Positions 1 through 8,568 of a DNA stretch of 64,000 nt are shown piece after piece. The translations under genes and the position numbers were made by a program. Source of the DNA: Dietzia psychralcaliphila (GTDB taxonomy: Bacteria > Actinomycetota > Actinomycetes > Mycobacteriales > Mycobacteriaceae); assembly GCF_003096095.1 (NCBI RefSeq), contig NZ_CP015453.1:992001-1056000 (forward strand). The letters are read 5' to 3'. A model generated the notes under the pieces. That model was not told the DNA's origin, did not search any database, and saw only the letters and a program-made list of their open reading frames with translations. The first letter of the stretch is position 1, and every line of letters starts with the position of its first letter.

Positions 1-743
1 AAGTTGGACAGGTACTCGTGCTCCTGTGGGTGGGGGCCGTTCTCCTGGGTGGGGGTCAGCACCAGGTGCTTCCACCACCAGCCCGGCGGCCTCTCCGAGG
101 GGGCCGGGAGCTGGTACCAGCGGGACGTGTAGGTGACCTTGGCGTCGAGGGTCTTCTCGGGGACAGAGGGCCATCCGGCGGCGGCGAGCCAGTCGCGGAC
201 CGAGGACCCGCGGCCCAGGGCGTCTACCACGAGATCGGCCTCGATGGTCCTGGTCTCGCCGCCGGCGTCCCGGTACTCGACCCCGGTGACGCGACCGGTG
301 ACCGTGCCGCCACCGGTGGTGGCCAGGCCGGACACGGCCGTGCCCTCACGGATCTCGACGCCTGCCAGTGTCCGGACCTTGTCCCTGAGGACGCGTTCGA
401 TGAGGACCCTGGAGGAGTAGATCATCGTCATGGTGCTGGACTTGCGCGGTCCCCACCCGTCGTTCTCGCCGTAGGCGGCCTCCATGGACGGCATGAGCAG
501 CAGCCCGCCCGCCTCGATGAGTGACTCCTCGAACCCCGGGAAGATCGTGCCGATCGCGCGGCGCCCGGCGTTGAGGACGAAGTGCGGGTGCTTGCTCTGG
601 GGGACTCCGCGCCGGTGCTCGGCACCGGGCGGCAGTTCGTCCCGCTCGAGGACGACCACCCTGTCGAAGTGCGGTGCCAGTACCCCGGCGGAGCACAGGC
701 CCGCCACGCTCCCGCCGAGGACCACTGCTGTCGCTCCGTGCAT
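1..743 (-). CDS. FAD-dependent monooxygenase-like oxidoreductase, partial (runs off the left edge)
   Basis: The N-terminal 247 residues are present; the C-terminus lies beyond the window. The protein opens with a Rossmann FAD-binding segment, VVLGGSVAGLCSAG, followed by an acidic strand end (VVVLERDE), and later shows a DALGRGS motif like the second FAD-contact motif of flavin monooxygenases and geranylgeranyl-reductase-like enzymes. The ATG at 743 is preceded by GAAGGGA at a suitable distance. It is transcribed away from the exonuclease III gene across an AT-rich palindrome (757-789), so a local repressor probably controls it. The substrate cannot be read from the sequence. The family call is solid; any specific reaction is not supported. 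Confidence 0.75.
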   Translation of the reverse strand, partial: MHGATAVVLGGSVAGLCSAGVLAPHFDRVVVLERDELPPGAEHRRGVPQSKHPHFVLNAGRRAIGTIFPGFEESLIEAGGLLLMPSMEAAYGENDGWGPRKSSTMTMIYSSRVLIERVLRDKVRTLAGVEIREGTAVSGLATTGGGTVTGRVTGVEYRDAGGETRTIEADLVVDALGRGSSVRDWLAAAGWPSVPEKTLDAKVTYTSRWYQLPAPSERPPGWWWKHLVLTPTQENGPHPQEHEYLSN

Positions 744-756
744 CCCGAGATCCCTT

Positions 757-789
757 CATTCATACATTGATCGTCCTAATGTATGAATG
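757..789. promoter_or_regulatory. Palindromic operator in a divergent promoter
   Basis: Perfect 12-bp arms CATTCATACATT (757-768) and AATGTATGAATG (778-789) flank a 9-nt spacer. The AT-rich block is sharply different from the surrounding GC-rich DNA and lies between the flavin oxidoreductase (minus strand) and exonuclease III (plus strand). The size and symmetry fit a dimeric TetR- or MarR-type repressor site. No regulator gene for it is visible beside it in the window; one may lie beyond the truncated oxidoreductase. Confidence 0.6.
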
Positions 790-841
790 TATGCCCGGTG
801 TGTCAACGGTCACCCTCCGGAGGGTCGGTAGCCTGATCGTC

Positions 842-1687
842 GTGAGCCTCACCGTCAGCACCGTCAACGTCAACGGGATCCGCGCCGCCGTCAGGCAGCG
901 TTCGGAGACCAACCTCGGATTCCTGCCCTGGCTGGAGAGCAGCGGGGCGGACGTGGTCGCCCTCCAGGAGGTGCGTGCCGACGAGGACCAGGCCCGCAAG
1001 GCCCTCGCCCCCGCGCTCGACGCCGGGTGGTACCTCATCGGTTCGGCGTCCTCGCTCAAGGGCCGGGCCGGGGTGGCGATCCTCTCCCGGCGGGAGCCCA
1101 CCGAGGTGCGCATCGGACACGGCGATCCCGAGTTCGATGAGTCCGGCCGTTACATCGAAGCCGTGTACCCCGGTGCCGTGGACGGCGAGACCGTCACCGT
1201 CGCCAGCCTCTACCTGCCCTCCGGCACGGCTGAGACTCCCAAGCAGGACGAGAAGGACCGCTTCCTGGCGAGTTTCCGGGAGCACCTCCACGCGAGCGCC
1301 GAGACCGTCGGCGCCCGTGACGGCCACGAGATGATCATCTGTGGCGACTGGAACATCGCCCATCGCGAGGAGGACCTGAAGAACCACAAGGGCAACCACA
1401 AGAGCTCCGGCTTCCTGCCACACGAGCGGGAGTGGATGTCCGACCTGTTCGCCGACGCCAGCGGGTGGACCGACATCGTCCGGCATCGTCGCCCCGACGA
1501 GATCGGCCCGTACTCCTGGTGGAGTCAGCGGGGCAAGGCCTTCGACAACGACGCGGGGTGGCGTATCGACTACCACGTGGTCTCCGACGGTCTGGTCGAT
1601 CGCGCCGTGTCCGACCGGGTGGACCGCGCGAGCGCCTACGACATGCGGTGGTCCGACCACGCTCCGGTCACCGTTGTGTATGAGTGA
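842..1687 (+). CDS. xth: Exodeoxyribonuclease III (AP endonuclease family)
   Basis: A 281-residue endonuclease/exonuclease/phosphatase-fold protein that cleaves at abasic sites and removes 3'-blocking groups in base-excision repair. The start STVNVNGIRAAV matches the family's N-terminal metal-site strand. VVALQEVRADED carries the catalytic Glu, CGDWNIAHREEDLKN the DWN motif, RIDYHVVS a late active-site strand, and WSDHAPV the terminal SDH motif. The open frame extends upstream to 674, but family alignment places the start at the GTG at 842, just before the first strand. No good ribosome binding site precedes this GTG, so the mRNA may be leaderless or nearly so. Confidence 0.92.
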   Translation: MSLTVSTVNVNGIRAAVRQRSETNLGFLPWLESSGADVVALQEVRADEDQARKALAPALDAGWYLIGSASSLKGRAGVAILSRREPTEVRIGHGDPEFDESGRYIEAVYPGAVDGETVTVASLYLPSGTAETPKQDEKDRFLASFREHLHASAETVGARDGHEMIICGDWNIAHREEDLKNHKGNHKSSGFLPHEREWMSDLFADASGWTDIVRHRRPDEIGPYSWWSQRGKAFDNDAGWRIDYHVVSDGLVDRAVSDRVDRASAYDMRWSDHAPVTVVYE

Positions 1688-1709
1688 CCCGGTCTGCGGG
1701 TGAGGGTCC

Positions 1710-1724
1710 GTCACCGTCGGTGAC
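1710..1724. repeat. Short perfect inverted repeat downstream of xth
   Basis: GTCACCG (1710-1716) and CGGTGAC (1718-1724) form a near-continuous palindrome 22 nt after the xth stop. A further CGGTGAC follows near 1738. It could act in termination of xth or as an operator for the next gene; the sequence does not decide between these. Confidence 0.35.
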
Positions 1725-1824
1725 TGGGTCTCGCGGAGGTCGGTGACGACGACGAGGGTGGCCGCTCGCCTCGGGCCCGCGGTCGCGGATGCCGCGTGGG
1801 GGACGGGTCCGTAGCCTCGGCACC

Positions 1825-2298
1825 ATGACCAAGTACGCGACCGCCGAACGTCCCGATCGTGCCGGCCTCGAGGAGTTCCTCCGCCCCCGGCACCGGGCTG
1901 TCCTCATCACCCGGCGAGACTCGGGAGGGCTCCAGTCCTCTCCGGTGACCTGCGGTCTGGACGGGGCTGGCAGGCTCGTCGTGGCGACCTATCCGCAGCG
2001 CGCGAAGGTGCGCAACATCCGCCGTGACCCGGCCGTCAGCGTGTGCGTTCTCTCTGACGACTTCAACGGCCCGTACGTCCACCTGGACGGCACCGCGGAG
2101 ATCGTCGATCTTCCCGAGGCCGTCGAGCCGCTGGTCGAGTACTTCCGCAGTGTGGCCGGCGAGCACGACGACTGGGACGAGTACCGCGCGGCGATGGCCA
2201 GGCAGGGCAAGTGCCTCATCCGGGTCGCGATCGACGACTGGGGCCCGGTCGCCACGGGCGGATTCCCGCCGGAGTCGGCGTCGCCCGCCGACGGCTGA
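1825..2298 (+). CDS. PPOX-class F420-dependent oxidoreductase
   Basis: A 157-residue split-barrel protein of the pyridoxamine-phosphate-oxidase-like superfamily. The order of elements is an N-terminal helix (DRAGLEEFLRPRHRAVL), a strand pair with SGGLQSSPVTCGLDGAGRLVVAT, the conserved AKVRNIRRDPAVSVCVL segment, and YVHLDGTAEIVD. This pattern fits the actinobacterial F420-dependent group (TIGR03618-like) better than FMN-only enzymes. The cofactor assignment is an inference, supported by fbiA and fbiB in the same window. The ATG at 1825 was chosen over an upstream in-frame start at 1789 because homologous domains begin near MTKYATAERPDRAG. The physiological substrate is unknown. Confidence 0.8.
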   Translation: MTKYATAERPDRAGLEEFLRPRHRAVLITRRDSGGLQSSPVTCGLDGAGRLVVATYPQRAKVRNIRRDPAVSVCVLSDDFNGPYVHLDGTAEIVDLPEAVEPLVEYFRSVAGEHDDWDEYRAAMARQGKCLIRVAIDDWGPVATGGFPPESASPADG

Positions 2299-2329
2299 CG
2301 GTGCGGTGACCGCTGACGGTGCGGTGACC
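2294..2329 (+). repeat. Two tandem 18-bp repeats at the 3' end of the F420-oxidoreductase gene
   Basis: GCTGACGGTGCGGTGACC occurs twice without a gap (2294-2311 and 2312-2329). The first copy contains the stop codon of the upstream gene. It is one of several unrelated short tandem repeats placed at gene ends in this window. Confidence 0.85.
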
Positions 2330-2347
2330 GGCCGTGCGAGGGCGTGA

Positions 2348-3466
<1,119 letters not shown>

Positions 3467-3491
3467 GACACCGGGGGTCCGGAGGAGTTCT

Positions 3492-3563
3492 GTGAAGAAA
3501 AATCTATACAGATGTATCCTTGCCTCCCCGAAGCCCTATTTCACGGCAGCGACCGAGGGATGA
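3492..3563 (+). CDS. Possible 23-residue leader peptide
   Basis: A GTG-initiated frame of 23 codons follows GGAGGAG (3481-3487) at 4 nt spacing, about the strongest Shine-Dalgarno site in the neighbourhood. The predicted product starts with a Lys-Lys-Asn basic tip, holds one Cys, and uses AT-rich codons unlike the flanking genes. Its stop codon falls within the loop of the hairpin at 3551-3575. It lies 25 nt after trpS and upstream of a 22-residue hydrophobic ORF. It contains no Trp codons, so it is not a classical tryptophan attenuator. It may be a leader peptide or chance; only the ribosome binding site and layout support it. Confidence 0.3.
   Translation: MKKNLYRCILASPKPYFTAATEG
3505..3517 (+). 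promoter_or_regulatory. AT-rich -10-like and inverted-repeat element
   Basis: TATACA at 3505-3510 resembles a -10 hexamer. ATACA and TGTAT form a small inverted repeat around GA (3506-3517). This is the only AT-rich stretch for several hundred bases and could be the promoter of the small hydrophobic peptide gene. No convincing -35 hexamer is seen. Confidence 0.3.
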
Positions 3564-3575
3564 AACACCTCGGTC
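3551..3575 (+). terminator. Hairpin between trpS and the hydrophobic peptide gene
   Basis: GACCGAGG (3551-3558) and CCTCGGTC (3568-3575) form a perfect 8-bp stem with a 9-nt loop that contains the stop codon of the putative leader ORF. It may terminate trpS transcripts or act as an attenuator for the peptide gene downstream. There is no U-run. Confidence 0.45.
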
Positions 3576-3656
3576 ACACTACGTCTCTAGAGTCGGTGCC
3601 AGCTTGACGGGGAGAGGAACCCGCCGAGCATCACATCACCTGTAGGGAGTCGCAAC

Positions 3657-3725
3657 ATGGGTCTAGTCGCCGGTCTGATCGGAATCGTTGGGGATCTGCT
3701 CCACCTGCTGCTGGGCGGCCTGTAG
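3657..3725 (+). CDS. 22-residue hydrophobic peptide, modulin-like or type I toxin-like
   Basis: An ATG frame of 22 codons preceded by TAGGGAG at good spacing (3643-3649) and followed 24 nt later by a strong terminator hairpin. The peptide begins MGLVAGLIGIVGDLL and is almost wholly Gly, Leu, Ile and Val, with one Asp and one His. The pattern MGxxAGxI followed by a hydrophobic helix recalls staphylococcal alpha-type phenol-soluble modulins, and the size also fits small membrane-active type I toxins. Neither relation is proven. The start, ribosome binding site and terminator argue for a real expressed mini-gene in the 365-nt gap between trpS and the convergent RNase H gene. Confidence 0.5.
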   Translation: MGLVAGLIGIVGDLLHLLLGGL

Positions 3726-3748
3726 GCCCCGCGCCACGGTCGAGTAGC

Positions 3749-3781
3749 GGCGCCCCTCACCAGACGTGGTGGGGGGGCGCC
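3749..3781. terminator. Strong bidirectional terminator hairpin
   Basis: GGCGCCCCTCACCA (3749-3762) pairs with the G-rich arm at 3767-3781 across a 4-nt loop, with one bulged or wobble position. It lies between the plus-strand peptide gene and the convergent RNase H gene ending at 3832, so it probably stops transcription from both sides. Confidence 0.8.
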
Positions 3782-3831
3782 GTTCCCCGTGTGCGGAGTG
3801 CTGCTCGCGCTGCCGTCCGAGGGTCAGGAGC

Positions 3832-4860
3832 TCAGGCCTCAGGCGTGCCCTGCTGGAAGGTCTGGCGCCAGGAGCCGCGGGACCGCACCCACACCGAGCT
3901 CCGCAGGATCGAGCTGTTCCGTGAACGCTCGCGCCAGACGAGCAGAATTGTGTCGGAACCCAGTTCGCGCGCGTCGATGACCTCCATCGCGCGGTCTCCG
4001 GTGCCACGGTCGGGTGACTCGGCGGCCGCGAGCCTGTCCTCGCGCGACCACACTTCTCCACGGGCACACACGTGGTTCCACGACGGGTCCAGGAGCGCAT
4101 CGAGCCGGCGACGGTCGCCGCGGACCGTGTCGGTGAGCAGTGACCGCTCCAGTTCCACGACGAGATCCACGGCCGGCGCGGACGGCGTAGATGACGCGGA
4201 CGGCGCCGAGGCGGATCCCGACTCTTCGAGGGTGAACAGATCCGGCTCGGCGTCCGCGGGACCCGCCGCGGCACCGGGCGTGGCCGTGGCAGCGGGCGTG
4301 GCGGTGGCCTTCGTGGGCCGCGCGCCACCGTCGGCGGCCGGGGGGACCGCCGGGTCGTCGCCCGCACCGACCGACCGGGCTCCCGGGAAACCGGGGCCGG
4401 CGTCGGGCTCCCGGCGCGACGCATGGGCCTTGGCAGCTCCGTTGGCCAGGACGTCGGCCTTCTCGTTGAGCTCGTGGCCGGCGTGGCCCTTGACCCACTC
4501 GAAGGTGACCTCGCGGCCCCGCATCGCCTCGTCGAGCGCCTTCATGACCTCGACGTTCAACACCGGCTTACCGTCGGCCTTCTTCCAGCCCTTGCGCTTC
4601 CAGCCGGCCATCCACTTGGTCACCGAATTGATGACGTACTGCGAGTCGCACAGGATGTGGAGTGGCTCCGGGGAGTGCGCGGTCTGACGCAACAGGTCCA
4701 GGACCGCGGTGAGTTCGCCCTGGTTGTTGGTACCACGTTTCCAGCCGCCGCAGCGCCATCGGGATTCGTCGATGTACCAGGCCCAACCGGCGGGGCCGGG
4801 GTTCCCGAGCGCGGAGCCGTCCGCGGCGGCGATGATCGTCACGTCGAGCGATCCTGCCAC
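3832..4860 (-). CDS. rnhA: Ribonuclease HI fused to a C-terminal SnoaL/DUF4440-like domain
   Basis: Residues 7-145 form an RNase HI domain that cuts the RNA strand of RNA:DNA hybrids. Asp14 (AADGSALGNPGPAG), Glu49 (NNQGEL), Asp72 (CDSQYVINS) and Asp136 (NEKADVLANGAA) supply the metal-binding tetrad, and KGHAGHE holds the catalytic His. Residues about 146-215 are a Pro/Ala-rich linker. Residues about 218-340 (LVVELERSLLTDTVRGDRRRLDALLDPSW onward, in part) look like an NTF2/SnoaL-type DUF4440 domain of unknown role. Total length is 342 against about 150 for a plain RNase HI. The GTG at 4860 is the only start ahead of the first strand. Confidence 0.88.
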   Translation of the reverse strand: MAGSLDVTIIAAADGSALGNPGPAGWAWYIDESRWRCGGWKRGTNNQGELTAVLDLLRQTAHSPEPLHILCDSQYVINSVTKWMAGWKRKGWKKADGKPVLNVEVMKALDEAMRGREVTFEWVKGHAGHELNEKADVLANGAAKAHASRREPDAGPGFPGARSVGAGDDPAVPPAADGGARPTKATATPAATATPGAAAGPADAEPDLFTLEESGSASAPSASSTPSAPAVDLVVELERSLLTDTVRGDRRRLDALLDPSWNHVCARGEVWSREDRLAAAESPDRGTGDRAMEVIDARELGSDTILLVWRERSRNSSILRSSVWVRSRGSWRQTFQQGTPEA

Positions 4861-4911
4861 CGAGGCCGGGGGGAGATCCCACCGGCCACGGTCATCGGGT
4901 CACCACAGGCC

Positions 4912-5154
4912 TCATCCCTGCAGTTCGCCGTCCTCGATGCCGTCCAGTTCGATCTCGGGGGAGCTCTTGCGCTCGTCGAGCCGGGCCGCCCGGGCGGCCT
5001 CCCTCATCTCGATACCGTCGGTGACGAAGTCGCCGACCTCCTTGGCGATGGAGCCGATCGCGTCGGTGATGATCACGGTGATCCGGCCGACCAGCGACGC
5101 CCCTGCCTGGACACCTGCCTGGACCTGGTCCTTGTTGCGCTCGAAGTCGCCCAT
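4912..5154 (-). CDS. Small conserved hypothetical protein, amphipathic helical
   Basis: An 80-residue protein beginning MGDFERNKDQVQAGVQAG. The middle (LVGRITVIITDAIGSIAKEVGDFVTDGIEM) is a long amphipathic to hydrophobic helix that could lie on or cross the membrane, and the tail is acidic. No signal peptide or catalytic motif is visible. It begins 44 nt after the end of the desaturase gene and is followed 51 nt later by the RNase H gene, all on the same strand, so it may be co-transcribed with the desaturase system. I do not recognise a named family. Confidence 0.7.
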   Translation of the reverse strand: MGDFERNKDQVQAGVQAGASLVGRITVIITDAIGSIAKEVGDFVTDGIEMREAARAARLDERKSSPEIELDGIEDGELQG

Positions 5155-5198
5155 GGGACTGCTCCCTCCATCGGTGGTGTCCACGAAGGTACCCCGGC

Positions 5199-6383
5199 TC
5201 AGGCGGCCGGTGTCATCTTCCTTCGCTCGATGAGGACGGCCGGGGTGTCCGCCGGGGTGGGCGGCAGCGGCAGGGCGAGTCGGAACATCTTGGACCACAC
5301 GTTCGCCACCTGCTTCCACAGCGGGCCGGTGGTGTACGGCAGACCGTGCTCCTCGCAGAGCGCCCGCACCTCTTCGGCGATCTCCGGGTAGCGGTGCGCG
5401 GGCAGATCGGGGAACAGGTGGTGCTCGATCTGGTGCGACAGGTTGCCGGTGGCCAGGTGCATGAACGGGCTGCCCGAGATGTTGGCCGAGCCGAGCATCT
5501 GGCGCACGTACCACTCTCCGCGGGTCTCCTCGGCCGTCTCCTCCTGCGTGAAGACCTGGGCACCCGAGGGGAAGTGGCCGCAGAAGATCACCGAGAACGC
5601 CCAGACGTTGCGGACGAGGTTGGCGGTGAGGTTGCCGGCGAACGTGAGCGGGAACAGTGGTCCGGTGAGTGCCGGGTGGACGATGTAGTCCTTGGCGACC
5701 TGGCCGCGCATCTTGCCCCACCAGCCGGCGAGGAGACCCTTGACGTCAGACCACTTGCGCTTGCCCTTGAGCACGTTGTCGTACTCGAGGTCGTGGAGCA
5801 TGACCCCCCACTCGAACGCCATCATGAGCCCGAAGGCGTACAGCGGATTGCCCAGTCGCAGCGGGTTCCACGGCTGCTCGTACTCCATGCGCAGGATCCC
5901 GTACCCGATGTCCCGGTCGAGGTCCAGGATGTTGGTGTGCGTGTGGTGCATGTAGTTGTGCGAGTGCCGCCACTGGTCGGAGGGGCACACGTTGTCCCAC
6001 TCGAAGCTGGAGGAGTGGAGCATGTCGTCGCGCATCCAGTCGTACTGGCCGTGCATGACGTTGTGGCCGATCTCCATGTTGTCGAGGATCTTGGACGCGC
6101 TCAGCGCGGCCACCCCGGCGAGCCAGGCGGGGGGCAGGAAGCCGAGGAACATCAGGGCACGGCCGGTCAGCTCGAGCCGTCTCTGGGTGCGGACCACGCG
6201 CAGGATGTAATCGCGGTCGGCGGTGCCCAGATCCGCGACCACCCGGTCGCGGATCGCGTCGAGTTCACGGCCGATGATCTCCACCGACTCGGCGGACAGC
6301 ACCACCGGATCGGGGGCGGTGGCGGCCGTCTTCTCGGCCTTCGGCTTCTTGGAGCGGATGGTGGGGAGCTGCAGGAGAGTCAT
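5199..6383 (-). CDS. Membrane acyl-CoA/fatty-acid desaturase, DesA3-like
   Basis: A 394-residue integral membrane di-iron desaturase. The three His boxes are HNVMHGQYDW, HSHNYMHHTH and SHQIEHHLFPDLP; hydrophobic segments such as LMFLGFLPPAWLAGVAALSA precede them. The third box of the HxxHH type fits stearoyl-CoA delta-9 desaturases of the mycobacterial DesA3 (Rv3229c) class. It lies 74 nt downstream of a 2Fe-2S ferredoxin reductase, the same pairing as Rv3230c-Rv3229c in M. tuberculosis, where the reductase supplies electrons. A GGAAGGA ribosome binding site precedes the ATG at 6383. The expected product is oleate or other monounsaturated acyl chains. Confidence 0.9.
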   Translation of the reverse strand: MTLLQLPTIRSKKPKAEKTAATAPDPVVLSAESVEIIGRELDAIRDRVVADLGTADRDYILRVVRTQRRLELTGRALMFLGFLPPAWLAGVAALSASKILDNMEIGHNVMHGQYDWMRDDMLHSSSFEWDNVCPSDQWRHSHNYMHHTHTNILDLDRDIGYGILRMEYEQPWNPLRLGNPLYAFGLMMAFEWGVMLHDLEYDNVLKGKRKWSDVKGLLAGWWGKMRGQVAKDYIVHPALTGPLFPLTFAGNLTANLVRNVWAFSVIFCGHFPSGAQVFTQEETAEETRGEWYVRQMLGSANISGSPFMHLATGNLSHQIEHHLFPDLPAHRYPEIAEEVRALCEEHGLPYTTGPLWKQVANVWSKMFRLALPLPPTPADTPAVLIERRKMTPAA

Positions 6384-6457
6384 GATGGAGGTCCTTCCGG
6401 GTGTTCCGGTGGGCTTACGGGTGCGTGGTGCGCTGTGGTGTGTGGTGCCGGGGTCGT

Positions 6458-7597
6458 CTAGATGTCGATCTCGACATCACCCACGGGTGCCGAGACACAG
6501 ATCTGGACGAGGCAGCCGGGTTCGGTGTCGACCTCGCCCGTCCTGAGGTCGCGGGTGGCCCCGGAGACGCGGACGGCGGTGCAGGTGTGACAGATGCCCA
6601 TGCGGCAGCCGTGCTTCGGGGACAGCCCCGCTGCCTCCGCACCCTCCAACAACGTGGTCCCGGCATTGTGGGCGGATACGCCGCTCTTGACGTGGGTGAC
6701 GGTGCCGCCGTCGCCCTCGGGCACGGGGCCGTTGGAGGCGGTGAATCGTTCGCGGAGGACGTCTGCGTAGCGTTCGGCTCCGAGCGCGTCCGCCAGCCCG
6801 TCGGCCAGGCCCTCGGGGCCGCAGAGAAAGACGGTGGCGTCGGCGTGCCACGGAGCCACCTCGTCCAGGTGGCCGGCGGTGAGGTGGCCGGCCGGGCCCC
6901 GGGGCGACGGGTCTGACGAGTCCGAGAGGTCTGACGAGTCTGACGGGTTCACGTCGGCGGTGGGCACAACCCGGACCTCGACCCCGGCGCGCGAGAGCTC
7001 GCGGATCCGGTCGCGGAACGGCACGTCCTCGACCCGGCGGGCGTAGTGCAGCCAGGCGACCCGGCCCGCGGACCCGTCGCCGCAGTGGCCCTCCCCGGCC
7101 AGGGTGGAGGCGATGGAGAGCATCGGGGTGATGCCGCTGCCGCCGCTGACCAGCAGCACGTCGGTCGGGCGGGCCTCGGGCAGCGTGACCTCCCCGACGG
7201 GGTTCCCGAGCAGGAGACGCATCCCGGGGCTGGCCTCGGACCACAGGTGCTCGGAGACCACGCCCCCCGGATGGCGGCGGACGGCGATCGTCGCCAGACC
7301 GTCGGATCGGGAGGCGGAGTCCACGGGGGAGTAGTGGCGGCGGTGTACGACGCCGTCGACCACCACGCCGATCTCGAGCGCGGCACCGGGAGCGGGTCGG
7401 TCGACCCCGGCCGGCAGGCGGAGAGTGATGACTGTGACGTCGGCGACGGGTCGGTCGACGGCCACGACGGTAGCGCCGGTCGGGTCGTCGGACCACGTCA
7501 CTCCGAGCGAGCGGACGTAGTGCTCCACCGGGTGTGGGGTGAGGAGGGTGCGGGTGATCCCGCGGGAGAAGAGTCGGCTGATGGTCGGGGCGGTCAT
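6458..7597 (-). CDS. 2Fe-2S flavodoxin/ferredoxin reductase, electron donor to the desaturase
   Basis: A 379-residue FNR-type oxidoreductase. Residues about 40-150 form the FAD-binding barrel (HYSPVDSA is near the RxYS flavin motif), residues about 160-280 the NAD(P)-binding fold ([17 protein letters not shown]), and the C-terminus a plant-type ferredoxin domain with [10 protein letters not shown] and a later Cys in [11 protein letters not shown] as cluster ligands. The Asp/Ser-rich insert near residues 215-232 ([14 protein letters not shown]) comes from a short DNA repeat and is probably a loop. Gene order and homology to Rv3230c indicate that it delivers electrons to the downstream desaturase. 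Confidence 0.9.
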   Translation of the reverse strand: MTAPTISRLFSRGITRTLLTPHPVEHYVRSLGVTWSDDPTGATVVAVDRPVADVTVITLRLPAGVDRPAPGAALEIGVVVDGVVHRRHYSPVDSASRSDGLATIAVRRHPGGVVSEHLWSEASPGMRLLLGNPVGEVTLPEARPTDVLLVSGGSGITPMLSIASTLAGEGHCGDGSAGRVAWLHYARRVEDVPFRDRIRELSRAGVEVRVVPTADVNPSDSSDLSDSSDPSPRGPAGHLTAGHLDEVAPWHADATVFLCGPEGLADGLADALGAERYADVLRERFTASNGPVPEGDGGTVTHVKSGVSAHNAGTTLLEGAEAAGLSPKHGCRMGICHTCTAVRVSGATRDLRTGEVDTEPGCLVQICVSAPVGDVEIDI

Positions 7598-7732
7598 GAG
7601 GACCTCCGGAAGGTAGCGGTCGGTGTGGTCGGGAGCCGTCGGACGCGGCCTACTGCCGTGATGTGCGGCCCGGACCTCACGGTCGCGGTCGCACGACGGG
7701 GGTGTATCCGTCCGGGTCGACCACCGGACAGG

Positions 7733-7758
7733 TTTGAGTGTACATACGTTCTCTCAAA
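7733..7758. promoter_or_regulatory. Inverted-repeat operator candidate between reductase and TetR gene
   Basis: TTTGAG (7733-7738) and CTCAAA (7753-7758) flank a 14-nt spacer that contains the internal palindrome TGTACA. The element is AT-rich and sits in the 252-nt gap between the divergent ferredoxin reductase and TetR genes, the expected place for an autoregulatory TetR operator. The binding protein is inferred from position only. Confidence 0.45.
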
Positions 7759-7849
7759 TGAGAAGGGGCCTCGCTCTGTCTCGTGGGTCACACTCTGTCA
7801 GGGGGTCCCCCACGTGCGGATATGCCAGTCAGGCGATAGCATCACGGGC

Positions 7850-8449
7850 GTGGCGACACCAGGTACCCGGGCGGAACAGAAGCGGCACACACGTGCACTC
7901 ATCGTCGCCGCGGGCCGCCAGGCGGTGGCCACACGGGGTTTCGCGGGCCTGGCCGTCCGCGAACTCGCACGCGAGGCGGGCATAGTCCCCACCGCGTTCT
8001 ACCGGCACTTCGAGTCGGTAGACGCCCTGGCCTCCGAACTCGCGGCGGGGGCGGCCGAGGCGCTCGGACGCCTCGTCGACGACCTGGTCACCGAGCCTGC
8101 ATCGGACCCCGTCGTGGACTGGCCCGGCCGGGCCTCGGCCGCCGCCGTCCGTGATCCACAGACCTGGTCGGTGCTCGCCCGCGGGCTCGTCGACACCACC
8201 CACGCCGACCACCGGGTGCTCTCGGCGGCGGTCGACTCCGCACGCCGCCGTCTGGGGATCACCCTGGGCCGGCTCGAGACGCTCTCCGGCGCAGACGGAA
8301 ACGCGATCGACATCGCAGCCGACCTCGTCGTCGTGGTCCTCCTCCGACTCCTCGTGGAGGTGGCGGTGGGCTACGACGCGCGAGCTGCCGTCGAGGAGTG
8401 CACCGGACGCCTGAGGGTGATCCTCGCCGGAGCCGGCACGGTCTCCTGA
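7850..8449 (+). CDS. TetR family transcriptional regulator of the desaturase pair
   Basis: A 199-residue TetR-type repressor. Residues about 12-58 form the helix-turn-helix ([30 protein letters not shown] then TAFYRHF, split here for length); the remainder is a helical ligand-binding domain with a hydrophobic run ([16 protein letters not shown]). It is divergent from the ferredoxin reductase/desaturase genes, so it is probably their repressor, possibly sensing acyl-CoA. The GTG at 7850 gives the usual short arm before the DNA-binding domain, whereas the open frame runs upstream to 7046 through non-family sequence. Confidence 0.85.
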   Translation: MATPGTRAEQKRHTRALIVAAGRQAVATRGFAGLAVRELAREAGIVPTAFYRHFESVDALASELAAGAAEALGRLVDDLVTEPASDPVVDWPGRASAAAVRDPQTWSVLARGLVDTTHADHRVLSAAVDSARRRLGITLGRLETLSGADGNAIDIAADLVVVVLLRLLVEVAVGYDARAAVEECTGRLRVILAGAGTVS

Positions 8450-8568
8450 CACCACGTCGCCCCCCCCACCCAGCCATCAGGCCCACAGCCAGATCCACCA
8501 CCCGGGACACGACCGGACCCACGCCCCGGGACACCGCCCGGGAGTGCGTGAGACACGTGGCGTGTACT

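Noticed and set aside
812-825. Perfect 14-nt palindrome ACCCTCCGGAGGGT before xth
   Set aside because: Such GC palindromes are common by chance here, it is too far from the GTG to be its ribosome binding site, and the AT-rich palindrome nearby is a much better operator candidate.
3492-3563. Leader ORF as a tryptophan attenuator for trpS or a trp operon
   Set aside because: It lies downstream of trpS, contains no Trp codons and precedes no tryptophan biosynthesis gene.
8450-8568. C-rich gap between the TetR gene and dac, checked for a terminator or small RNA
   Set aside because: Only a run of C residues and weak local symmetries are seen; no stem of convincing length.
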